DNA from: Cristatella mucedo
Taxonomy: Eukaryota; Bryozoa; Phylactolaemata; Cristatellidae
DNA: 64,000 bases
Direction of reading: 5' to 3'
NCBI GenBank assembly: GCA_009760855.2
Contig: WPIO01000010.1
Location: forward strand, 7,869,001-7,933,000
A program made the position numbers and the translations under genes. This document shows positions 30,320-64,000 of this stretch, one piece after another. The first letter of the stretch is position 1. Each line of letters opens with the position of its first letter. Below the pieces are notes generated by a model. That model had not been told where the DNA came from. It made no database searches and saw nothing but the letters and a program-made list of their open reading frames with translations.

Positions 30320-31725
30320 TTCCTTTATTTAGGCAAATGCTTTTAAACTGCCTCTTCCTCTCGACTCTCTGCTAACCTCAGCAGCTGGGTTGCGGCGCTC
30401 CAGGCTGCAACAGTAATTGGCCATAACGTTACCATTCCAGCGGCCTCAATATATGATACCTTTGTATTGCGCCCCAAAAGAACTTAATCTCTATTCAGGC
30501 GCTTCACATTTATGCCACGGGGCTCGAGCCCACGAACTCAGCCAAACCTTGGTCGGGGCGAGCACCATAACCACTGGGTCAAAGCAGCACGTATGTCCCG
30601 ATGGAACTCCTCACCCTTTTCCTCGCTGAATGCTCCTAAATTTTATGAAAAATTGTCATGGTAAGAGTTCGTAAATGTATCTTAACACTCATTCTGCTGC
30701 CAACGGGCCACGAAGCGGTGAATCATGTTCTCAACGATTCCATACTTGTTATTGCCGAGAAAGTTCTCTACCGCAGACTTAAATTCACTCCATGCCTACA
30801 GCTCTAACCCAGTCATTTTTTTATGTAAACTGTGTGTCTTTGAACAATTCTCTGACCTGTAGACCAACAACTTGTATCTTTGCCTCGCTTTTTCTTGTAA
30901 GTACTTAGAGGTATAACCGTCTTGGTTCCAAGCCTTAACATAATTTTTCATTAGTCCAAACTGGATGTGCAAGGGAGGAAGTAGTGTTTTCTTGCTGTCG
31001 ACAAGAGGAGGCTCTCAGATGTTGTCACTCACAGGCACAAAATGTGATCTCTCTCCAGCCAATCTTTCTTACAGTAGTTAAGAGTATCAGCACGACTATC
31101 CCACAGACATAAAAAGCATGGATAGTTTTGTGTAGCCACGTTGAAGTCCAAGCAGAAGGGCAATGACCTCTAAATCGCCGAATCTGCTACTGATGCTGAT
31201 CATATGGGATTTTCTCGAGAAGTATTTGCAAGTTTTCGTAAATCTCTTTCTTCTGTACAGGATTTGCAACCGGCAAAGGGGAAATTTTATTTCCAGTGTG
31301 AAGTTAAACTCCCTTTAAACTGCGGCCCTATAAATCAATGAAGAGTCTCCACTTAGTTGAATCATAGCACTTTTTTATTTGGTTAAGTATACCTTCGACG
31401 TTGCTGGAATTGACTAGGAACTCCCACCTCATCACTGTGATGCATAGGTCGCATCGCTGACGATAGATTTGGATATTTAAATTTTAATCTTTTTCTTCTG
31501 GCTGAAGCCCAGTAGTTTAGCTATGCGGAAAGAACAATATGAAACATGGTCAGTTTTTTTCTCTCCAAATCATTGGTATTCCAAATGGCATGCATTTGCT
31601 TTGACCCTTAAACCATTGTATCAAACTGTTTACACAGGGCTTGCACACCATATGTGGTGCCCGTGTCTTATCTTGATCTCCCAGTTTGCATATGAATTAG
31701 GCGTAATAGCACTGTTTCATTAATT
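30320..31725 (-). pseudogene. Fossil of a widespread invertebrate element-associated ORF of unknown function
   Basis: The broken minus-strand translation starts with a Cys-rich segment (GDQDKTRAPH near 31680, MPFGIPMIWRE near 31570), and words like SENCSKTHSLHKK occur midway. It ends with LLPPLHIQFGLMKNYVKAW near 30960, NLGAFSEEKGEEFHRDIRA near 30610 and GRWNGNVMANYCCSLERR near 30400. From memory, this order is that of a family found in many copies among invertebrate predicted proteins, ending in an EEQGERFHQDI-type motif. I know no name or proven function for it, and I cannot tell whether it belongs to a DNA transposon or another element. It is clearly dead, with many breaks, and a family-B SINE is inserted near its 3' end. 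Confidence 0.6.
30465..30592 (-). repeat. tRNA-derived SINE with LINE-like tail, family B
   Basis: The minus strand shows the head GTGGTTATGGTGCTCGCC, a GGGCTCGAGCCCC B-box region, and the tail GTGAAGCGCCTGAATAG with GGGGCGCAATAC. It lies within the fossil ORF at 30320-31725, whose translation resumes on the other side. Confidence 0.75.
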
Positions 31726-31727
31726 TA

Positions 31728-32985
31728 GTAATAATAATAATGCACTTGATAAAGCGCCCCAGAGAACTCAATCTCTTTCTAGGCGTTTTACATTTGCTGC
31801 AAAGGGAAACGCGATTGAATCGTGAGTAATATCATGCTTGATAAGCAACTTGAACAACGTGGTTAGGATTGACATGCAAATGTGGTTAGTGGCAGCATGC
31901 ATAAGATAAGCACATGAAGGACGCATCAAAGGGACCCACTAAATGCTGTCCTAAATAGGTGTGTTTTTAAGTTCTTTTTAAATGTGGTCAAGTCAGAGGA
32001 TGTTCTGACGCAAGTCGGGAAGGAGTTCCAGCCTTTGGGAGCATACGAACTAAATGCACGGTCTCCAAAGGATTTGAGGTTTGTACGAGGTAGCGGTAAA
32101 AAGTTAGATTCCGAAAAGCAAGTGGTACGAGGCTTAGCCTGGTGAGACAGTATATATGACAGGTACGTAGGAGCAAAAAATAAAGGGACCTAAAAGTGAG
32201 TTACAAAATCTTGAATTCGATGCGTTGCTTGACTGAAAGCCAGTGCAGGTTGGCGATAAGTGGTGTGATGTGGCTACTGCGACGCTCACGACAGACAAGC
32301 CTAGCTGCAGAGTTTTGCACCAGCTGCAATCGCCTGATTGCACATGCTGGTAGGCCAGTAAGCAGTGAGTTGCAGAAGTCGAGACGGGATGTCACGAATG
32401 CATGCACCAACTTAGACGTGGTATCCTTATCTAAACAAGCCCGAATTTTAGCAATGTTATGTAGCTTAAAGTAGGCAGATATGACTGTGGAGCTGGTGTG
32501 GTCGTCTAACGAGAGGTCGCTTTGAAACATGACACGAATTTCGAGCTGATTTAACAGGAGATATGCTGGCAGAGCCCATTTTGAGCCTAAGTCTTTCCAA
32601 TTTCTGAATCCCACTGGGTTTGCCTATAACTACTAAGTTAGTTTATCATCGTTTAGTTTTAGAAAATGTGTTGCCATCCATGTGCGGATGTCACGAATAC
32701 ATGCTGCAAGTATTTGAGAGAATTCGAGGTGCTCGAAGGCTGGGAGGAATCAAAGCAAAGGTACAACTGAGTGTCATCCGCATAGAAGTGAAAGCCTAGA
32801 TTGTGCTTGGCAATCACATCAGCAAGAGGCAGAGTATAAACCGTGAAAAGAACCAGACCTAGCACGGAGCCCTGAGGTACCCCATATTTCAGAGGTACCT
32901 TGGATGATCTTTGTCCATTCACGTCAGTAATCGGTAGCCACTGCTCTTTGTCGAGAATCTCCCGCAGATGTAGCAGAATATATGC
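31728..32985 (-). mobile_element. CR1/L2-like LINE with YADD reverse transcriptase (family 1)
   Basis: On the minus strand, near 32800-32900, are [20 protein letters not shown] and [20 protein letters not shown], the RT motifs before and at the catalytic YADD. Then come HAFVTSRLDFCNSLLTGLPA and LQLVQNSAARLV near 32300-32400, the spacer, and the terminal hairpin at 31745-31790 with an ATT-rich tail. It is 5'-truncated inside the RT domain and has a few frame breaks. It is the longest family-1 copy here and serves as the reference for the others. Confidence 0.85.
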
Positions 32986-32999
32986 GGATAACTCCTACA

Positions 33000-35255
33000 C
33001 TCCCTTGGCATTGTAAATCATTAATATCCGTTGATTCAAACGACTATTTCAACCAACAAAATAGCTAACTGTTCTACAAAAAAATAAAAAACAATTTATG
33101 GCATTAAGTGACTGCAACAAGTGAACCTAATGAAAGTCAATATCGTGATAGATAAGGTGTAATGTTAAAGTGCACCCGATCTTTGATAAACAAAATCTGA
33201 CAAACGTGACAGACCAACGCAAAATAAAATACACCATAAATCATTATGCGTGATGTACATTTGGAGAATAACAAAAACTGCCACCAGTGTTATTTAAAAA
33301 AAAATTAGTACTTTTCTGTGAGCACTGCTATTGTGGATCTCGATTATACATAGATCCGCATAGATCCGCACAGCGACAAGCCTCATTGGCACACAGAAAC
33401 TAATCTAGATGCATTTTTTTAAATCTCTAAGTGACCGAACCATAAGGCCTCGTTTATAAAAGCTTGCAAATAGTGCTTGTAGAGGCTCCAGAGACCTGTC
33501 AACATCTACATTACGACATCAGTTATTCCAGGTCAAACCTTGCTTCCAGAGGCTACAGTTATGACTAGGTTTTTGCTATGTACGATGGAAAGTGGAAGTC
33601 TTTGGTGGTCACATATAACGCATTGCATAAGATGGCAAAGTTATATCATGGAATTTCTACGAAATCGAGCGTATATTAATGGTGGTGAAAAATCTACATG
33701 ATTAAATTCATGGAACATTCTATTTCTATATCTCAATTAGGATGAATCATGAATACATATGTGCTCGGTTTATAAGCACATGAAGGCATTAAAGTACCGC
33801 TTCCAAACGTTAAATGTCAAAATAGGTGAGCTGGAATGACTTTTGCCTCCACTGTTGCTTGTATGTTCCTGCAATCGATGAAGATAACACGCATCTTTTC
33901 TAATTCTACTATGTGTTCTTGGGGTATGTGTCGCTTTTTAAAATGTGGCGGCGGTTTAGTTACATACCACATACTTTAATTTCTTAATACAGCTAAAATG
34001 GCTGTAACATGAATGATCTCTGTGGCACCGATAGAAGAACGACTCTGACTTGCCTCAAAAATTGCTATCTAATGAAAGCAAGGCCAGTCCACAACTGTGC
34101 GAGTACTTATCCTTTGTATATCCAAGTTTAAGCAGAGCTTATTCATTCTTCCAAGCAGCTCTGTCACGTTCATGTCTAAGTTACTCCGCATGATCTTTAC
34201 AGCTTGTTGGATATGGTATCTGTACTTTGGCACTGTCCTCTTCCGGCAGAGATCTGTCGCTGAGTACTTAGCCCGTGCATTGACTTTCGAACTTTCCAGG
34301 GTTAGGGTTGGCCAGCATGACTGCTAGTTTCCGCGTGGCTTCATGCAATTTGGAATAAACTGCAGAGTTTTTTTACGGTCTTCCGGTGTGTGGGATTGCT
34401 CACATGCTCAAACGTAGCAATCGTGATGAGAAATTAATAGAGACAACACACAACGTGGAGTGCTGCACCATCTGGTACGAGTTTTGATGCTTGCAGGGGA
34501 GCATGGGGAGCAAAATTTACCCAGAGTAATGTAGATATACATACAAGTCATTCAAAAGATAAGCGAAATAAAAAATATGCTGGAGGAATCCTAACGAAAA
34601 ACTATGCTCCTTAGCATCCTCCAGGTTCAGCACTATTAAATTATTAGTATGGATCTATCCCTGCCAAAACCGTTGGACCTTCCGCTACAGAAACTTGTTG
34701 CACTAGTGGATTTGTTGCACTAGGAGGATTCTTTCAGCTGCTTCGGATGCTCTGTCTGATCTCTGCCGTATATGCGGTGGAGATACAGGTAAAGGCCACG
34801 TCTGCAGAAGCTTCGACGTTGTGCTGAGCCAGGACACAACTTTGTAGTCTGAAATATCTGCAAAACAGGAGCCGGTGCTTCTCATGGTATTGGCAGGTGC
34901 AGTCACTTTGTCTGATTGCTATTGCACTAGTGGTGACGACTTCTGAGACGATGGGAAAATGTACGGAAGCAATCACTTCGTCATCCGAAGCATCGACACG
35001 GCAGGTACTGGCGGTGCCGTCAATATTAGATGGATGCAACATATCTGTGTTTAACTGTCGATACACAGGCGGCGGCGACCATTGCACTGATCAAATCTGC
35101 AGAGCCTTTGAAAATAAGGCTACTCATAAGCCAGGCGGACACAACACAACCGATACTCGGTCGGCTTCTTATGGGAAAAGATGGCGTTGGGTCGGCTTGA
35201 CACATCTCGGCACTGCCTCTTCCGGCAGACCTTTGCCGGGGAATAGATTCATTGA
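33000..35255. other. No gene recognised
   Basis: I see no conserved coding sequence. Two weakly similar stretches (near 34227-34440 and 35211-35540, sharing GGCACTG(T)CCTCTTCCGGCAGA) may be an old duplication. The second copy is interrupted by the SINE at 35262. The 149-codon plus-strand open frame from 34897 runs into that SINE and is not accepted as a gene. Confidence 0.4.
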
Positions 35256-35261
35256 CGCTCG

Positions 35262-35400
35262 CACCGGTTTGGTCCAGCGGTTAAGGTGCTCGCCCCCGAC
35301 CAAGGTCTGGCTGAGGTCGTGGGCTCGAGCCCGGAGGCATATGTGAAGCGCCTGAATAGAGATTAGGTTCTCTTGGGGCGCTGTACAAATGAATTATATA
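35262..35400 (+). repeat. tRNA-derived SINE with LINE-like tail, family B (best copy)
   Basis: The A box TGGTCCAGCGG starts near 35271, followed by GTTAAGGTGCTCGCC, a B-box region GTGGGCTCGAGCCCGG, then GTGAAGCGCCTGAATAGAG, TAGGTTCTCTTGGGGCGCTG and TACAAATGAATTAT. The tail has the same pairing AAGCGCC/GGCGCT as the LINE 3' hairpin. Confidence 0.8.
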
Positions 35401-36139
35401 TACTCTCCGCGGATAGGGTCAGCCACCACGCCACTACTTCCGGCCTGGGCTTCGTGCGGTTTGCATTAAGCAGCCGCGGGGTCTTCTGGCGTGTGCGACC
35501 ACTCACGCACATGCACATAAGTCACGACAATTTAGACGCTAGAAAATTAGTCGGACCATTAAACACGACTAGCTCGTAGATCTTTGCTTAGACTCGTGTC
35601 TGCGATTCTTACAGCGCGTCTAATGACGCCCCAACAAACAGCATCGGGTCGCTCTATACTACTTCTTAGCTTTACTTACATCATTTTATTTTGTTTACTC
35701 AAATTACTTCTTAGAGGGTATCTTGTTCGCTTTTTTTCTGTTTGTTACTTGGAAGTTATGAGTTCCTGCTATCCCTGTGTGCATGCACGACCATGCGTCC
35801 CAGTCAGACGAACCGCATGCGCGAGCAGCAAGTAGATTTATCTGTTTATCTGGCCACCCTATGCACGCCTACAGCGACTTAAAAAAAAGAAGACGCATAT
35901 CACACCAAAATTCTTCGTTCCCACGAGAAGAATGCACCGTCCGGAGATAACACCATTTATAGCGTACAATCGTCACACTAAAGCTCGAGGCAGCTTTTTA
36001 CAGTTTTCCATAAGCTAAGATATGAAGTAAATCTTTTAGTGAGATTTTCTTACACACGTAAATCAATTGCCTGACGCGTGCAATCAGATGACGAAAGTTC
36101 TTGCGACATATGAACAGACCTGCTGATTACAGCTCTTAA

Positions 36140-36400
36140 TGGAATGTAAAGCGCCTAGAAAGAGATTTGAGTTCTCTGAGGGCGCTTTATCAAGTGCATT
36201 ATTATAATGCCCATTGAGCGTATGCTATGGAAGACCGTTTGAGGATTTTTTGGTGTGAACGGACATTTTGAGCTATTACGTATAACTTCACCAGTAATCA
36301 TGTTATCCTTATTGTCATTGAGCATTCTACCACATTCTACTATGGAAAGACCTTGAGTTCTCTGAGGACGAAATACAAATAAATACATTACTTTTATTAT
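36140..36400 (+). mobile_element. LINE 3' end scraps (family 1)
   Basis: A clean terminal hairpin (TGTAAAGCGCCTAGAAAGAG...GAGGGCGCTTTATCAAGTGC) lies at 36146-36200. A second, degraded terminus (GACCTTGAGTTCTCTGAGGAC) lies near 36350-36375, preceded by a TCATGTTATCCTTATTGTCA spacer. Confidence 0.6.
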
Positions 36401-36799
36401 TAGTTAAAAGGCACAGTGTGGAGAAATATCTAATGTCCTTTCTGATTTTGGAAACGGTGTAATCACATTCGCAGATGGTTTTTGTAAGAGAAGTTAAGCG
36501 AAAGGTCGAAGTTGTGGTTGCAAATTTAGAAGGCCTCCAGACCCAGGAGAACGTTTCTTGGAGTTATCCAATCCACGAGTCAGTCGATTTATAACAGCGT
36601 CCTTAGCCCGCAACGAATAATAAAGGCATGATCGTAATTGAAGATTTTAGTTATTTCAGTTTCTCCAGTGAATGGAGATATCTTAAGGATTAGGCCAACA
36701 AACGCTTAGAAAGCCTTCTACTAGAGGTTTGAACCAAGCTGCCTTGGCATTGGACGATTTTTCCAAATATTGCAACTAACATGAGCGTATTAATGTCAT

Positions 36800-37240
36800 G
36801 TCAGAAGCTGTGACATACGTCGGTTGTGAGTTCAAGGCTTTCAGAGCATAGGCACTGTTGGGAGCATTGACTCGGTGTACAATAGTTTCGAGGTTCGTAT
36901 GACGTATGGGTACGATTCGCATCAGAGCAGAGTACAATTCTTCGCCTGGTGGGGATAGTTCTGGTAAGTAGGCTAGAGCTAGTGAATGAAGGGACCTAAA
37001 AGTAATTTACAGAAATGTAAAGTCGATGCGATGCTTGATTGGGAGTCAGTACAGGTTGGCGAGAAGTGGTGGGATGTGGCAAAGCTCACGAAATACGAAC
37101 GTAGCTGCAGTTTTGCAATAACTGTAAGCACCTGACAGCACATTCAGGGACACCTGCAAGCCGTGAGTTACAGAAGTCGACGCGGGATGTCACAAATGCA
37201 CGGACTGATTTGGATGTAATATCGCTGCCTAAAACTCTCT
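36800..37240 (-). mobile_element. LINE internal fragment (family 1)
   Basis: The minus strand reads RAFVTSRVDFCNSRLAGVPE near 37150-37205, then the remaining C-terminal ORF collinear with 31985-32400. The 3' terminus is missing. Confidence 0.65.
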
Positions 37241-37719
37241 CCTTCACCACAATGATGAATTCAACTTTGTAAGCAGCACAAATGTCCCCCCACATATGCA
37301 TTCAGCTCTCGATAAGTCGGTTGGACACTAATCTGATGCTATACCTCTGCATATACTCTACATACACCTCTGCAACGTCAATTACTGTCAACTGTTCACA
37401 AGCACCCAAGCTACTTCTCCCTCAGTGGACAACAATTGCTTAGCTGAGCTAGCAAACGCTACGAATGAAAATCCTGAGTTTGGTTAAGCATGTGAGTCAG
37501 CTAGGTGGTTCCTCTCCCACAAATGGCCGATATTGTCTCCACAAATTGAGTTTTTACCTTACTTCTTCTCCATTTACCGTGCCTTACTTGCTGTGCCGCC
37601 TACACTTACTATCTTGCAGCAACAGGCACCTTGTCGGTCCCCACAAAGTCATTTCGACAATTCACAAATAAATATTCCGTCATTTCATGCATGCAAATCC
37701 TTTAGGCAAATAGGTCACT

Positions 37720-37855
37720 ATTAATTCATTTTGTTTATCAAGCATATTACTCACCATTCAATTGCGTTTTCCTTTGCAGCAATTGTAAAGCGCCTAGAGA
37801 GATTGAGTTCTCAGAGGTCGCTTTATCAAATGCATTATTATTATTATTAGTTGGT
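37720..37855 (+). mobile_element. LINE 3' end (family 1)
   Basis: This holds only the last 130 bp: CATTTTGTTTATCAAGCAT, the TTGCAGCAATTGTAAAGCGCC hairpin and an ATT tail. Confidence 0.65.
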
Positions 37856-38879
37856 CAATCAATGGACACCCAACAAAGTACATATGAACTGTGCTGCCAG
37901 TGGCAGAAGCTGGTAACCTATTACCGTAGGAATGAGTCTTGCAAAATAGGCAACTTGCTTAGCCACCAAATGAGGTCAATACAACTCTATAATGATAATA
38001 CATTCGTTCAATTCCCAGGCGAAATATCAAAATGGGTCGCACAGCCGTGTGGTTTTTCTAAGCACCAATTGAGGTCATAGCTTTGAACGTTTGCTGCAAT
38101 ATGCTTTCTAAAATGCTCGAACTTTTGTTTCTTCGATAAACCAAGCTTATGTTGTCTTATTATGGAGCTTTTAGAAGCTTTCTTAGCTTCAGCATTCTTT
38201 GGCATACAAAAAAGTGTTCTTCTATCAGGAAAAGTGTATGGGATCTCGATGTACAGACTTAAATGATCCGAGACTGTCGTAGAAATTCCCATAATACGAG
38301 AATGGTAGACCCCTATCCTACTTAGGTCGAAAACTCAATCCATAAAGCATATTGACGAGGTCATTCCTTGGAAATGAGGCAGCTTCGACTCACGTGGGTA
38401 TGTATATAAGCATGGCTCATAGACTTCTCGATCCAGTTACTATGGCGATGGTCACTTAACTCTGATCTACGATTACTAGTTCCGGGTAGAGCAGCACGAG
38501 TTTAAGATGTGTTCAAATCTGTGCAGTCCGATATGCCATCGAATTCGTGAACGACATTGTTTTAGCAGCTAAGGAAACTTGATGAGAGGCAAATGAAGTT
38601 GGTGCAAAGACTTCGTAGTTATTCTAAAATGCACAATCTCATAAAATCCACTGCAGTGCGATGCAGTCAGTTTGAGAATAGAGCTAGCTACATGACAGCA
38701 GCACAAAGTCCATTGGCACGTGGTCGACGACCTTGGTGGACTCCATTTTATGATGTTAATAAATTATCAAGTCTGACAGGCAAATATTTGGGGCACCATA
38801 TCGGTAGCAGTCTACGGCGCTTACATAGAATCGTGCCAATGGCAACATATAAAAGCATGCACAGTTCACTTTGTTGACA

Positions 38880-39150
38880 TGGCTCACAGCTTTAACAAGG
38901 CCGGCTCCTGCCCAGCTGACAACGTAGGAGCTCAGAGGAAATGGCAACTCATAAGACAAGCTGCCGAAGCAATCAACCATGCAACCAATCATGCTTCAAT
39001 ATCACTATAGCTAAAAACATGCCCGACGGGCATTTTTCTCCTTCCTAGAATGCCAGTTGTACGCTGCCAACCTTCAACATGATGGTACACGAGGTCTGGC
39101 AGACCAGCCAATTATCCGACAGCTCGTCTGTCGGCTAGCTATTGGTCATT
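38880..39150. repeat. Unclassified repeat, copy 2
   Basis: This stretch is similar to 29880-30090 along most of its length, with gaps. It includes an internal GCCCGACGGGC palindrome near 39017. The family is unknown. Confidence 0.4.
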
Positions 39151-39575
39151 TCGAGAAAGAGATACTTGTCCGTGACCACTGGTATTGATGGACCATCTTC
39201 AGTACAGGAACGTTCACTGACAGACCTCATTGTTGACACACCCGAACTGTCCTTCAAACGTAAGTCACGCTGTCCCTCCACCCAGCCCGAGTGGCACCCT
39301 CCCTCCCTGATAGGATCCCCACCCTCCCGGACAGATGCAGCATGCAGGGACCTCCCCCCTTCCCACTCACAAGGGCCTGACCCGATGTGAGCAACACCCC
39401 GGGGCGAAATAGCGTAACTCCCTCACTGAGACATCTTAGGTATCGTTTGCTGCAGCACCCCTATAAAAAAAGAAAGAAAAAGAAGTCAGATTAAACCTCT
39501 AACAGCGTATCAGAGCCTGAGCAACACCCAAAGCACAGACTACTTGATACTCACTGTCAAGTCAACTCATGCAAG

Positions 39576-63094
<23,519 letters not shown>

Positions 63095-64000
63095 CTGCAA
63101 AGTGACGCAAATCTTTGACAGGGGCGCCAGCGAACCGCCACATTCAAGCGTGGCACACATGGTCAAAAATGGCTAACAGCAGATTTGGCTAACCACAAAT
63201 GCAAGTATCCTAGACGCACTTCAAAATGGCTTACGTATTCCATGCTGCACAGCCAATGACAAGTCGACGGCATCACAAGCACAAAGGGTCAAGTTCAAGA
63301 AGTGCAGTCAAGCCTCAGAGGGGCTGCAGAGAGTTTGACTAGTGCATTTCCTTGGCCAGCACCAGCTGCCACACTTTCAGCTGAACGTACTGCACAGCAA
63401 CTATCAACTCCCTATGCCCGGGGCATACATATGCATGCTCAAATACAGATGCGCACATCAAGTTCACCCATTATTTTTTGGTTTTAAAAAGGTCCTCACT
63501 TCTACAGAAAGCCCGAGGTGGTTGAAAGGTAAGCAGCCAATGCCATCCACTCGCACTGCTCTAAAGAAGCATCGCAGGCAAAAAACATTTCGTCCATGCA
63601 TCTTTTCGACTTCTTCCGTATTAATTTTGCTTTAGGCCAGTTGCACATATAATGCAGCTGTTTTCCATGCGGTTTCTACATATACATGCATGTTTTTCTG
63701 AGTCTAGAACCACACGAATAGGTCAGCATCCTGCAGAATTTTCATATTAGCCCTTCGTCAAGTTAGCTACTTGTCATAGGCATCTTTTGAACCAATCTTA
63801 ACTCCCTACAAAGCGCTGCACCGAGTGCCGAGTCGAATAACGTGAGCAGCACTCAAGAACGTGCCGATATCGACATAGTATGGTATATTCGTCCTAATTT
63901 CAACCAAGAATGGCCAGCACTACCACGTGACAGTTCTAAACGAGGCATGCCGGAAATGTCGAGGCAGTAAGGCATATTTGCCTTCATTTCAACCAAGAAC
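63095..64000. other. TNPO1: Transportin intron; no exon recognised
   Basis: This is upstream of the first exon found. I looked on the minus strand for the preceding CSLLDSEDYNTCE-type exon and did not find it, so it should lie beyond the window. Confidence 0.5.

Noticed and set aside
34897-35346. 149-codon plus-strand frame
   Set aside because: Its last third is a SINE, and the rest has no recognisable similarity.
34227-35540. Old duplication suggested by GGCACTG-CCTCTTCCGGCAGA in two places
   Set aside because: Similarity outside that word is too weak to align with confidence by eye.
37862-38877. Open frames at 37862-38080, 38008-38292 and 38593-38877
   Set aside because: They overlap on opposite strands and show no recognised domain or repeat match.
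39142-39390. Possible plus-strand exon ending CAAAC/GTAAGT at 39260
   Set aside because: The donor is a good match, but there is no acceptor-supported start, no domain, and it overlaps the 3' side of transportin on the other strand.

Overview
The window is a piece of an animal nuclear genome, most likely an invertebrate. Genes are split by GT-AG introns, intergenic DNA is full of 5'-truncated non-LTR retrotransposons (LINEs), tRNA-derived SINEs and DNA transposons, and one strongly CpG-rich block stands out from an otherwise AT-leaning background. I could not fix the phylum. The protein-coding genes are conserved too widely, and the repeat families are recognisable only at clade level (CR1/L2-like LINEs, hAT).

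Two host genes can be supported. (1) On the minus strand, 63094 down to 39576, is the C-terminal five-sixths of transportin-1 (karyopherin beta-2): 18 exons with matching splice sites and phases, coding 746 residues to the stop. The first roughly 145 residues lie beyond the right edge. (2) On the plus strand, 20105 to 29538, is a predicted four-exon gene for a 294-residue protein. It has a short N-terminus, one I-set immunoglobulin domain, an acidic Ser-rich linker and a hydrophobic C-terminal tail. All its exon junctions are phase 1, and it starts in a CpG-island promoter with a TATA-like box. I do not recognise it as a named family. Its Ig exon ends in a 51-bp tandem duplication that copies the 5' splice site in frame.

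Layout: 0-6 kb, LINE and SINE fragments in otherwise blank DNA. 6.3-9.7 kb, a decayed hAT transposon carrying a nested 0.5-kb inverted-repeat element. 9.9-10.7 kb, a LINE 3' end. 11-18 kb, mostly unassigned DNA with microsatellites, a promoter-like module and a cluster of perfect hairpins. 18.9-22.1 kb, the CpG-rich promoter and first exons of the Ig gene. 22.5-29.2 kb, its last intron, packed with LINEs. 30.3-31.7 kb, a fossil ORF of a widespread but unnamed invertebrate family, split by a SINE. 31.7-38 kb, more LINE/SINE fragments. 39.6-64 kb, the transportin gene, whose introns carry LINEs, SINEs, an inverted LINE pair, an 18-bp minisatellite open in all six frames, and a small inverted-repeat element.

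The repeats form a system. One SINE family has a tRNA-like head and a tail matching the 3' stem-loop of the most abundant LINE here, as expected of a SINE mobilised by that LINE. Nested insertions give a partial order of activity. All homology statements come from reading the translations and from memory of the families; no database search was run.
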